Shown: positions 1-11,390 of the stretch, piece by piece
How the letters are laid out: each line of letters starts with the position of its first letter
How positions within the stretch are numbered: position 1 is the first letter of the stretch
Assembly: GCA_963920765.1 (NCBI GenBank)
Contig: OY987248.1
Location: forward strand, 997,001-1,061,000
From: Ulota crispa
Lineage: Eukaryota > Streptophyta > Bryopsida > Orthotrichales > Orthotrichaceae
Direction of reading: 5' to 3'
DNA length: 64,000 nucleotides
Translations under genes and position numbers: made by a program
Notes under the pieces: generated by a model
What the model saw: the letters and a program-made list of their open reading frames with translations, nothing else
Database searches by the model: none
Told to the model about the DNA's origin: nothing

Positions 1-1
1 A

Positions 2-261
2 GGTATTACAAAAGGTTTTCTTCTAGTGGCAGCCATGATTGTTAGTGTTCCATGCTTAGGTAAATCTTTCCATCACATTAGATCAAATTATCACATCTGA
101 AGGATTTTATTGACTCTTATTTGTTGTATCCTAAAACTTGCTCTTTAGAAATTATTTAAATACTCTTTAACTTCTATGTAAGCTTTTGAAATGTAATTGA
201 GTCCTTCATCTAGGTAGCCCTCATCTTTTGCAAGCCTCCTCGGATTATGAGGAGGCTATTT
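2..261 (+). CDS. Possible 3' part of a gene running off the left edge
   Basis: Bases 2-59 read open and hydrophobic (GFLLVAAMIVSVP) and end at a GT (60-61). The next AG is at 212-213. The segment 214-261, ending before GTAAGTG, continues in matching phase (SPHLLQASSDYEEAIL). The phase agreement and the strong donor are the only support. I do not recognise the family; the first stretch could be a membrane segment. The frame stays open past 261 to a stop near 450, so this may also be chance open sequence. Confidence 0.15.
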
Positions 262-1566
262 TGGTAAGTGCGCATTTCTTGGGATACTGCTTCTTCCTCC
301 CTAGGTTCCGAATAGGGTCCATTGCCACTCTAACGCAATGTGTAGATGGTGCAATTCTATCAATTAACCTTTTTATAATATTTAGGGAAAGGCTAAAATA
401 TCAGTTTCTTAGTTTACAACCAGCTTATTTCAGTTCTTTTAAGAGTTCATAGTTCAATTTGCACACGTTGTACATGTAGAAGACGTAAAGCAACTACCTA
501 ATTGCATAGTTTTTGCTGAACTGATTTTTTAGTCGATAGGCATGTTACCCAAATTGGGTTTAAATGAGCTATCCTTTCAAATTATAATGGCTCTCATTGC
601 AACTGGCCTTCTTACATTTGCCACCAAAAAATGATAAGACCCTGATGCTTTAAGGCAGATGTCCCTATTTTAACATAATCTGTTTATTGTGATTAATATT
701 CTATATAAAATTGTTGGCCACATAAGTAATTTTAATTTATTGGAATCCCTTGTTTAATTGCTAGCATATAGTTACGGAACATTCTCATGCACTAGTCTAT
801 TGCTCGCAGACTTTTCAAAGGTTCAAGTAATGATTTCTCAAACTATTTTTAAGCAACATGAAACTACATAATCTACATTATACTTTGTTTACTGTAATTG
901 TGCAAAGTCAATGCCCATGAAGCGTATATGGATCACTAGTTATTTATTGCCCATACCTATTAGTTTTTCTAAAATAATACAAAAGTATTTGCTTTGATCA
1001 TCAAGACCACAAGTTTATCTTCATACTCTCTTGATTGGAATTGTTCTAACACAAAGCTAGAGAATTGTATAAGTATCATTAGTAAATTATTATTTAATTT
1101 TGTTGTAGTTATAAAATATTACAGAAAAATTTGCTTTCACTACCAAAACCACATGTCTTACTTTATGTTTTCTTCTTTCTGATTGTTCAATCCCCCCACT
1201 CGGATAGTGTGCAAGGAACAGTAGATATATATTATTCAATTCTGTCATTTTGAAACATTTTTAAATTAATATTTGCTTTGCTTGCCTAGATCAAATGATC
1301 TACTTTACATTTTGCCATTTGTAATTGATCTAACATTAAACTAAAAAGTGTATAAGGATCATTAGATGTTTGATACTCAATTCTGTTTGTCTTATCTAAA
1401 CCAAAATTGTGGAGCACTAATTATAGACATTAAGAACTAAATCTTTGTTTCTAAAATTTTGCTGTCCAAATTTCCTTGTACTTGATTTTAATTCTCTTAA
1501 TAAGTATGCGCCTTTGTAGACCTTTTCCCAATCTTATCTCATAGCAGTATCATCCTTTTCCCTAAA
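262..1566. other. AT-rich non-genic stretch
   Basis: I see no convincing exon, RNA gene or repeat here. The short open frames lack codon structure. Confidence 0.5.
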
Positions 1567-2492
1567 CTTTAACCCTCATGAACGCATTAGCACCATACTT
1601 TCTTTCTTCTTTTCATGTACATTCATTCATCCACCTAAACTTTCATTCATCCATATTGATTTTTCATCCGCTCAGTGCACTGGATGATTTCCAAACATCA
1701 TCCACATGAAATTCCCATTTCATGAATATTTTTGGGTAATTATGATAATAATTTAATCACCAATATACCATTTCTCATTTTCAAATTGTACCCTAAAATT
1801 TGCCCACCGCTCACCACTCACCACTTGGCGCTCAATGCTCATTGCTCCCCGGTCACACTTTAGCAACCCTGTGTGGAATGGACCCATTCATTGGAAACTC
1901 AAACCCTCCAATCCACTTGCCCCATATAAAACTCTTATTTATAATTTTTTTGAGTGGATTGTCATTTTTATTTTTTTATTTTTATTTTTTTAAGTATTAG
2001 TATATTGGAACACCTATGTTTTTATTGTTTGGATTTTTCTGAATAACTTTTTGAATTTTACATAAATGTTTCAATTTTGCCTAGTGTATTTGCAAATTTC
2101 ATGACCTTATGGTATTGCAAGATTTTACAAAGTATGATGCACACCTCCAAATCATTTGAAAATTCTTCTACACATACCTAATTTGGTCTTCTTCATGGAT
2201 AAAATAAACTTCAACTTTGTGTAGATTAATTTTTTTGATCTAAGAGTGGTCAAAAGCATCTGAAATTTTTGGACAGCTGGAAAAAAAACTTTTTTTTCCA
2301 CTTCCGTTTTATATCTCACTTTGTTTTTGTTGGAATAAGCTCATTTTTTTAGAATACCCCATCCAATCTACAAATAGATCCTACAGTTAAATTTTCCAAA
2401 AAAAAAAAAAAACCCCTTTCTTTTCATTCTCCCAGAAGTGGCAATATTTACTGTTTTTCATAGAAAAAAGCCTTCACTCCTTTAGGGGTTAA
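1567..2492 (-). mobile_element. TTAA-family element, inverted copy (left end uncertain)
   Basis: The right end reads CTCCTTTAGGGGTTAA (2477-2492). From about 1990 to 2492 the sequence is the reverse complement of the left half of the element at 57270-58237, including the stretches around the CACCTCCAAATCATTTG and TGGTCTTCTTCATGGA motifs. A degenerate start, TTAACCCTCATGAACGC, lies at 1569, which would make a ~925-bp element. The region 1570-1985 does not match the other copies, so only the right half is firm. No transposase is visible. Confidence 0.55.
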
Positions 2493-3394
2493 TCTATTTC
2501 AAATGACATTAAAATTTTACAAATCAATTTCTTTGTGAAACCAATTTTGCAACTTCAATTGAATCATGTTTGTTTTATGCTAAAAGCCATTTTATACCAA
2601 TTTTTCTTAAAGTTTAATCATTTATGACAATATTTTGATTAATTTAAATTATTTTTTTAACAAGTATAGCTTAGAAAATATTTTTAGAAATATATAAACA
2701 AAAGTATAATCATTTTCATTTGGATAAAAAAACTTATAATTCTACAAAAAACATTCAAAATAATTCAAATCAAAGATTTTTTTTAAATTATCACATATCA
2801 CATTTTTTAAAAAACTAATAGAATATAAATTTATTTATTTTTAAAAGTAAATTATCATTTTCAAAAAAATAAAAAATTTGCTAGTTAAATACTACACATA
2901 AATGTAAAACATTGTAATTAGGAACAAATTTTCTTTTTAATCATATATGCCACATGTGACAATAAACAAAATATCTAAAACTCTTGATGGTTAAATATAA
3001 TTTCATGAGAATTTAAAGCCACTTGAATTGCAAGCATTGATGCAAAGGTTTCAAGACGAGTTTTGGGAGGTAAATGAGAGAGGAATTTTCACTAACAAGT
3101 CTTGTTATAACAATTGTTGTACTATATAGTCTTCTTAATCTTTCCTCTTCTGCTATAAAAAAAGTAATTTGAACAATACTGTGAAACTTGTTTACTTGTT
3201 GTGTTTGTTAGAGTTATTGAGCAAAAAGTTGATAAGTCCGTAAGTGTGTCTCTTTATTTTTAATGCAACTTCTAATAAAAAAAATCTTGTTTACATTTTG
3301 CATATTTTCACTTTTTTATAGAAAATTAAACATTAAATAGAAATGAACTTAACTAATTCATAAAAACAAAATTAGCTTTTATTTTTTACCACCC
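2493..3394. other. AT-rich stretch, nothing recognised
   Basis: Very AT-rich with homopolymer runs. No gene or clear repeat seen. Confidence 0.5.
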
Positions 3395-3577
3395 CCTCGT
3401 CCTCATTCTGGCAGATCCTTAAACCCTAAACCCTAAAAATCCTCCTCCTGTCGGTGCCCTCACTCTTCCTTGTTGGTGCCCTTGCTCCTCCCCCTTGTCT
3501 TCATTCTCTTCTCCCTTGCTCTTCCCCCTTGTCCTCATTCTGGCAAATCCTTAAACCCTAAATCCTAAAAATTGTCC
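3395..3577 (+). promoter_or_regulatory. Duplicated telo-box segment
   Basis: A ~50-bp segment (CCTCATTCTGGCARATCCTT followed by AAACCCTAAA) occurs at about 3395-3446 and again, slightly changed, at about 3528-3577, with pyrimidine-rich sequence between. AAACCCTAA is the plant telo-box, known from promoters of translation and cell-growth genes. Its place upstream of a TATA box and a long reading frame suggests a promoter. The duplication is seen directly; the regulatory role is inferred. Confidence 0.5.
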
Positions 3578-3667
3578 CCTTCTCTTCTCTTCCCTCTTCT
3601 CTTCTCCTCTCTCCTCTTTGCTCTTCTCTTTTTTCTCCTCTTGTGCATTTCTCACTTTGTCTTTTGC

Positions 3668-3677
3668 TATATAAAGA
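3668..3677 (+). promoter_or_regulatory. TATA box candidate
   Basis: CTATATAAAG follows the pyrimidine-rich telo-box block and lies about 260 bases before the ATG at 3928. The spacing suits a core promoter with a long leader. Confidence 0.45.
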
Positions 3678-3927
3678 GTTGGGTTTACATTGAAGTTCAA
3701 CTATACCATCTTATATATACAAGTACCTCCACTCAATTTTGCTTTTCCGTTCTTCTACCCCATCTCTCCTTCTCATGGCGCTGTTTTTTTAAGCCCCTTT
3801 TTTGGCTTTTCAAATACTTTTTTTGAAGCTTTCTAAGCCTTTTTTTCTAATGTTAAAGATTAGTTATTCTTATAGGTATTTTTATTTGTTTGTGTTTAGG
3901 TTTTCATTTTGATGAAGTGTATTCATA

Positions 3928-4533
3928 ATGGCTTTTTCACCACCTAAACGTTTCTCGATGGAGTAGAACAAAAAATTCAAGAAGAAAAGCGCAGGAAGCT
4001 CGCACAAACAGGAATGCAAAGACACAAAGAAATACAGGAGCGCTAGGTTAGGGCGACTTTCAGGACTTGGATATGTGAAGAAGATAGATGTTGTAGAGGT
4101 ACAAACAATGGCAAGTAAGAATGCCGCAGTAGTCATACGCCCCTTTGGTGAGCGGTTGGGGTTGGAGGCATTTTTCTCACAGCAGTTGGTATACCTTCAG
4201 AGCAAAGCAGAGGTTCACGTCCTATCCGCACTACAAGCTGAAGTTTTAGCCTTGAAGGCCAAGATTGCCACAAAGGCTACCTTGAGTGCCTTGTTGACTC
4301 AGCGTGAAAGAGAATTGGAAGACAAGGTAAAATATTCCACATTGTTTGTACACCAAGGTATGTCAAGTGCCTTTTGTGCTTTTGGGGATTTGGTTTTGAA
4401 TGTCTTTTATAAGGCTTGTGGGAAACATGCATTGGATACTGCTCAAAGGTCGCAATGGTTATCAAACAATGGTGAGACATTTCTAAAGCAAAATCCAGTT
4501 AATCTAACAGCTCAATATAATAAAATTAATTAA
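3928..4533 (+). pseudogene. 201-codon reading frame with one in-frame TAG
   Basis: A frame opens at ATG 3928 (MAFSPPKRFSME) and runs to TAA at 4531-4533, broken only by TAG at 3964-3966, codon 13. After the stop comes a lysine-rich stretch (KKFKKKSAGSSHKQECKDTKK), then VEVQTMASKNAAVVIRPFGE, then a Leu/Ala/Lys/Glu-rich stretch with the look of a coiled coil (LQSKAEVHVLSALQAEVLALK, RERELEDKVKY), then a hydrophobic stretch with Cys (CAFGDLVLNVFYKACGK). A telo-box block and TATA box sit upstream. I do not recognise the family. Translation could start at an internal ATG (4108), leaving ~141 aa. A transposon-derived protein or a recently broken nuclear protein gene are both possible. Confidence 0.4.
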
Positions 4534-7186
4534 TGATAGAAAAATAAAGATAAAATTGTTTTAGATATACAATATTTCAACTTTTAAAATAATACATGCT
4601 TATAATTCTTTTATTTCAGTATCTTTTTAATCACATTATGTCAACATATACTATTTTTTTTTAAATTCTAAATATAAAAATACACAAAGGCGCATCTAGC
4701 ACCAATTAAGTGGAAAATAATTATTGGGTTAAAAATAAGTTTTAAAATACTCTAAGTGACTTCAATTTAAAAACAAAATGACTAATAGATTTGTTGATTT
4801 ATTTGTATAATTTTTTTTCGTAATTTTTTAATAAATATTAGCTTATAGAATGAATATCTTTAAGATTGAGCAAAATGTATTGATGAACAGGAAAATGTTC
4901 ATTACTATGGTTCATTTCTATTTGGTTTTAATATAGAGATGTGGACAAAAAGATCCATTCCTCACTCAAATCTTTCTCATGTAATCAATTTTTCACCAAA
5001 TCTAAAACCAATTATATATTTTAAAAGCCTCTAAAGGGGGACAACATGCATTAAAATTTGAAGAGTAGACTATTCCAACTCCATGCCCTTAATTCATGCC
5101 AAGTGCTATTTTGATTTATTGAATACGCTATATTTATCAACTTCTAATCTTCCACCAACAATGTTTTTAGCTTTTAACCACCTTTTAGAGCTTGAAATTG
5201 CCTCAATTCAAGTGAGCCTCTTGTACATAGAAAGAAGGACACAATGTACTAAAATTTGACATGAATCAAATTAAGAGAAGATCTAACAAAAAAACATTTG
5301 TAGAAAGCATCAAATTTTGATTAAAATGCTTTTAAAATCACTTCAAATCCATCATCAATTTAAAACCAACACATTCTCAATCTATAATTAGAACTTTCAA
5401 CATATATAATTTTAAATTTTAGATTTTGTGAAGTATTGATAACATGAGAGGCATGTGAGTTGGGAATGGATCTTTGTGTCCCCGTCTCTAAATTATATTT
5501 TATATTATTTATAGTATCTAAAAAAAAGAAATCAATTTTGGAAGTTGCAACTATTTTTTTTTTAAATTATTACAAAAAAAAGATGAAAAAGACTAAATCT
5601 TGTGCCTTTATAAGCCTTAGTCTTATGCTTCATGTTTTTAGAAAAGATATGAGATTTTTAATATTACTTTGATGAATGGAATCCATCAAATAAAATAGAT
5701 CTACTTTAAGCATTTTATCTCATTCAATCTAATAAGACCATTTCATCGTTATACACTATTAAATTTATATCATTTATAGAAATATTGCAAATTTTTGACA
5801 TGATAACTTTAAAGCATTTTTATGCTCTATTGTACTAAATTCTACTAGTTGTTAGTAACATTTAAAACATATTAATACAATCATAAAATGTAATGTCTAT
5901 CTTGAATAGATGCAAAATTGGCACTTTCTTGCAGTATCCAAGATATTTGTAATCAACTTTTAAAAATATAGATGTAGCTAAGCTTAACTATTTTGACATG
6001 AAAAACAAAATTAAACTAAATACATTTATTTAAAAAAATTCAAACATAGATTTTATCCATATAATAAGGGCTTTGTTATCATGCTCTTTTATATTGCAAG
6101 AATTTGTCAAAATTATATGAAATAAGAATGTCTTTACAATGTTACATAACTTCATATAGTTCTTTGCATCCAAAGCGGTATCCTTTGTCTATATTAAAAA
6201 GTTAAGAAATCTACAAAATTACAAGATGGCAAATCCTTTACATTCAAAATTTGCATTAAAGAAGCAATTTCTATTTTATTTTTTAAGGTATCTTCAAAAT
6301 AAATAGTCTTGGCAATTGTTTGTTTGCATGTGGAATTGCAAAATCATTTTTCAACACACAAAACAATATGCTCTTGCAAAATATCTTTGAAAAAACCTTA
6401 AAGGCATGTTAGTCATTAGCTTTTTTTTCTATAAAACACTTCATTGTATGAAAATACCACAAGGCATAGTAATATTTTTCTCAATTAACTTATTACAAAT
6501 AATTTGGTGATTGGATGAAAAATAACTATTATTGCAAATATAAAGAAATTTTTGACTATAGATAATTGATTCATCTAACTATAAGATTTAAAAAGAAATA
6601 GAACTAAATAGTTTAACAGTTTTAAAAATCTATAGACAAATTTTTTTTTGCTGAAAATTGCAATTGATAGCCTTGAAGAACTAAAACTACTTATAGACTA
6701 ATGCCTTTTCATATATGTTTCTACAATAAACATTGTATTTGTGAAATTAAAGTAATCAAAGTGAATTATGTCAGGTGTTTTTTATTATAAATTTTGATTT
6801 AAGCCAATAATTTGGCATTTTTGTAGCTAACAAACAAATTGCCATATTGAGCCAAGCTATTTTATTGATAGATTTTGTAATAAAACATTTGCAAATGAGC
6901 AATACATTTGAAAGCATGTCAAATTGTTAGGGATGGATTGAGTGGCATGTGAATGATGTAATTGGCAATTTCTAATTGTCATGATTAATTGTTAATTGAA
7001 AACCAAAGACTACTTAAGTAGAATTAATTAATTAATGAGTCATTCTAACATGATAATTGAAAGAGAACAAAATAATCAAAATGATACAATCTAACAAATT
7101 GTGGTTATAGCCATATTGATTTCCAAATATTACTTTGGAAGAGGAGAAAGAAAAGACTTTGTGATAATTTAACCTAATTTAAGTTA
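4534..7186. other. AT-rich intergenic DNA
   Basis: No gene, RNA gene or clear repeat seen. The longest open frame (5460-5672) is low complexity and not convincing. Confidence 0.5.
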
Positions 7187-7624
7187 ATATGAACCCTCCA
7201 CAAGGCCCTTAAGAATGGTCTTTCTTAACATTTATTGGGCCTAGAGTGGGTACATTAAAAGCGTGTGTGAAGTGTCTCTACCTTGTATGACTTTCCTATT
7301 GTACATCACCAAAACTATGAATAGAAAATGGCAATCTAGTACTATGTCACAATATTTTAATGATTCTCCTACTATTATACACAATCATAACTAATGTTAC
7401 CCTCACAAGTACTAGGTTAAAGATTTTAATATAGAGAAAAAGGAGCATAGTAATATGTACATGTAATTGAGACGCCCAATGAAAATTGGACATGCCAATG
7501 TGAGCCATGATTGTACTCAAAGGCATAGTAGGGTGTAAAGAGTTTATTTTGTCCCAAAATACAAATTAAAACAATTAAAGAAACCCCTTGAAAGAGGTTC
7601 TTAAGGGCCTTGTGGAGGGCTCAT
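7187..7624. mobile_element. MITE with ~25-bp inverted ends
   Basis: The left end, ATGAACCCTCCACAAGGCCC (7187 on), is matched inverted by GGGCCTTGTGGAGGGCTCAT (about 7606-7625). The inside is AT-rich with no coding frame. A smaller element at 59123-59355 has ends of similar pattern (GAGCCCTTTAGAAGGCCCCT) and may be related. Confidence 0.6.
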
Positions 7625-10002
7625 ATTTTTTCTAATGGCAAAATGATGCAAGAATGAAAAATTGCAACTTCATACTTTGCATCATTGAGACAAACTGACT
7701 TAAAGTATTACGCTTGATTGAGCATGCATAATCATTGCTTAGGATAGTCAATAACTATTGTGCAAACCTAAGCAAATTGTTCATAATTAAAAGAATGAAA
7801 TAAAAAAGAGATATATTCATACATGTTTTGTTTACATGTTAAAGCATGCATAAGCACTTGACAAAATGACTAGCAAGACCAATTAACTTTAAAACCCTAA
7901 AATCTAGAATAAAACACAACTGCATTCACATAAACATGCATTCATTTGGGCTAGACTAACTATTAGACTAAGATAAATGGCTAATTCTACATTTAGTAGT
8001 TACAAAACCAACAATAGTAAACTTTATTTCTTTAGATTTCAAAATAAACAATTTATCTACGTTAAAATTGACTCTAAATATAAAATAATAAACAATTTAA
8101 CCTTCTTCACCTAAAAACCCCCACTTGGTAAATTCTTTTGAGTTTTGTTCCTAAGTAATTTTTATATTACATTTTAAAATCATTTTTCAATGACTACAAA
8201 AAAAATTAGGATCTTTTCCTAAAAATCCAATAAGATAATCAATATTTTTATGTATTTAAGCAAGCAAGACAATTGTATCTTGATTAAGGTTACAGTGCTT
8301 GTTTGATCTCTCAATTTTGTTATTGAAAATTTTCACTATTCAAAAGAATAAATATTTTTAATAAAGTGCACATGTATCTCTAAAGTATTCATAGTGAATT
8401 TTTTTGCAAAAGTGTTGGCAGTTGTCAATCTCCCATAGATTTCAACAATTTTTCATTTAAAAAATAGGTCAACTCACACCTACATGCTTGTAGACTTCAA
8501 AAGGTTTGCATACAAATAGAGAACATTTCATCATCTTTAAAGGAAATCAGATTTTAAGATATTATCCTAGTTTAGTGAAGATACTAGACTATTCCAATTT
8601 AAACATTGAGCTATAAAAAAGTTTGCAACTATCATTTCCTTACAAATTTTTGAAAATTTGTAAAGAGGAGTTTGCAACTAGCAACCATTTTTGAAGTTAT
8701 GAACTTATGACATTGTAATAGGATGTTCTAGACCTACACAATTTTGTGTTTGAAAGTTGCTTATTTGGTTTAAGATTTTTAAACATATTGACCTTGGTCA
8801 ATCTAAGGATTTATTTTCTTTCAAAGCTAAAACCCTAATTCATCTTATTCCATGTAAGTGATTATATAGACATCGTGAAACTTGAGTACAGATGTGCCGC
8901 AATTGCTACACAATGTTGTTAAAAAAATTTGAATTACATATTTGATTAATGGTTTAAAAATAAAAAAAAGGCTTTAGTGCAACTATGATACAATGGACTA
9001 ATTACATTGCCATGTTTCAAGAGGTTCTCTTTAACAATAGGAAGCATGGAGTTTTGAATAAATTATTATTTAATGTGACACAAGCTCTTATTTCACAAAG
9101 AACATTTGCCAATATAAACACAATATTGTTTAGGTCTAAGACCCCTTATTGAATAGTTGGTAGCCATCAACACCCTTATTTGTTATAGCTTGTACTTGCA
9201 ATTGCTGAGTTATTTCAAATTATACACTTATTTTTAAAAGAAAAAATATCTTTATTTATTATAAATAAGTTTTCCAATTATACATAATTCTAAAACCTAT
9301 ATTTCAATCATTACTATAAAATTTATAATTATTGAAGATTGCATTTTAATCTCTAATGACAAAAACCATTTACATCAAACTTATGCATGCAATATAAATT
9401 TGATTTCCAAAAACTGAATAATATCTCTAAAACAACAATTTCATAACTAAGTACTTATAAACTATTCAAAGTCCATAAGTGATATCTTAAAAATTTGCTT
9501 TGGTTTGAAAAACACTAGAAGATACTTGACCTACAATTTTGTGTAATAACAATGTCAATACTTCTATTTGATACAATTAAAAGCTTATAAAACAAATTTA
9601 GACATATAACCTACAAGGTTTGACCCCTAAACGCCAAATGGACAATTTTTTGTCCCTTAGTCATCAAGAAAACACTTTGTAAGACAAAAAAAGTTGTTTC
9701 ACATTTGACTTTTTTTAGAAGTGATCATAGGTACATGGTGTATCATGGAAGGCAAAAACAACATCACTAAAAGCACTCATTTTTTAGGTAACTTAGATTG
9801 TGAGAAGATTCAAAAATACGGTGTTAGATCCCATATTGCCCTTTTTACAATTTTAATGAGGTTAACATGCATTATTAAGTTTTATAACTTTTAGAAACAA
9901 TAATATAATGGGTGAACACTTGCCACACCACTATATAGCACTGTAGAGCTATTGTAGAGGGGCAATCATGGTGACCAACCAGGCAATCAAGGGCTAAGGT
10001 GT
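7625..10002. other. AT-rich intergenic DNA
   Basis: No gene found. A stretch around 8990-9230 has short in-frame runs that faintly recall a decayed transposase C-terminus, but too weakly to call. Confidence 0.45.
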
Positions 10003-10318
10003 TAAGGTAAGAACACCCATCCTCATGAGGGTCCCCATAACCATCACCTATGAAATCTTGGAAAATCTGTGGAAGTAAATAGATGTAATGATAAGGATGT
10101 ATAACATGTGAACATGAAATCTTAGTGTTGGTTGTGAGTGCAATGGCAATTTGCTCTTTAAAAATTCACAACTCATTCTCACAATATCCAAATAATATAT
10201 TCGAAAGTGCAAACTCATTTTTTCTATTCCTAAAAGAATCCTATAATTTGCTAGATGTTTACTAATAGTCATCATGTTCAAAACCCTTAAACTCACGCTT
10301 ATGGGTGCTCCTACCTTA
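10003..10318. mobile_element. TA-flanked MITE, copy 1
   Basis: Ends are TAAGGTAAGAACACCCAT and ATGGGTGCTCCTACCTTA. A TA stands at both edges, as expected for Tc1/mariner-type (Stowaway-like) insertion. Copies with the same ends lie at 33730-34127 and 41530-41993. About 316 bp, no coding capacity. Confidence 0.65.
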
Positions 10319-11390
10319 AGAGTAGAAATTCATGCTCTCCAAGAATTATTTGCAATACAAATTGTTTGTTATTTACAAGTTTTACAATTCCAAGACAAGC
10401 ATGAAAGTTCTCCCTAAGAATGTAACTTTGACTTCAAGGATTAACTCTTGAACGTCACGAAAGCTCTTTGCGACTATATATATAGACATATTTGAGTTGC
10501 TTTAAGGGCTTTCCAATTTTTTTTACCCACCCACCATCATACAACCCTTCAATATGTATTGTTGTAACACTTAATTTCCAGCCGATTCAAACTTCTGAAT
10601 AGCTCCAGAGCCCAATGGCCCTTCAGGGGTAAAAGACCTCCATCTACATTACTTCCAAGCAACCCTGCAATCCTTTGGCCTCCGAACAATAAATTGTGCA
10701 TCCACCAAAATTTCTTTGGTCATTCTTACAGGTGAGGAAAGACTTGGACATACCAAACATGAACCCTCAAAATTATAATCAATTACTTTATAGTTTCAAC
10801 ATTGGAGGAACTATATCAAGTGACAAAAAACATAACTTTACTTATTCCAAAAAATGAGTTTTAATAGATCAATCTTTCAAAAATTCTCACAAAATAACCA
10901 CATTTGGGATTTTAAGGCTACAAAACCCATTTACTTCTAGTTTTATTATTGCAGTGTCTACATTTAAAATGCAAGTCATTCGAGAAAGGATTTTGACCGT
11001 AAAATTTTCAAATTTTAATTACAAATAGTGCTGATAACAAATAAAAGTAATACAGCCCTGTAATTCAAAATTCCAAAATCCATAACTTGTTCAAGAACCA
11101 ATACCAAATTATTCCACCAAGCTATTCTTTTATAATGCCTCCTTGCAACAAGCCATATTAGAAGATTAGTCAAGGTATTCGTAAGTTGATAGAGTAATCT
11201 CAGATGGCATCTTTTTGGTACATAATGCTTACATGCAAAAAAACATCCATCACGGCGTACCAAGGCTATGTGATACAGAAATTGAGTCAAAATTATAAAG
11301 GAAACGCACATCGCTGCATGAAACAAAATTTGACTAACTTCAGGATTCCCAAGCATTTTCCTCCTGGTTTGTTGACAGAGGAATTACTTC
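10319..11390. other. 3' flank and 3' UTR of the proteasome gene
   Basis: This lies downstream of the minus-strand proteasome stop codon. The part nearest 11390 should be 3' UTR; no poly(A) site could be fixed. No other gene seen. Confidence 0.4.

Noticed and set aside
262..302. 41-bp intron at the left-edge gene fragment
   Set aside because: GTAAGT and CCTCCCTAG are good signals but 41 bp is too short for a plant intron.
8880..9240. Possible hAT transposase C-terminal relic
   Set aside because: Only a short stretch (HQHPYLL, then a stop, then LVLAIAELF) recalls the hAT dimerisation region, with no Trp-Trp or SER motif.
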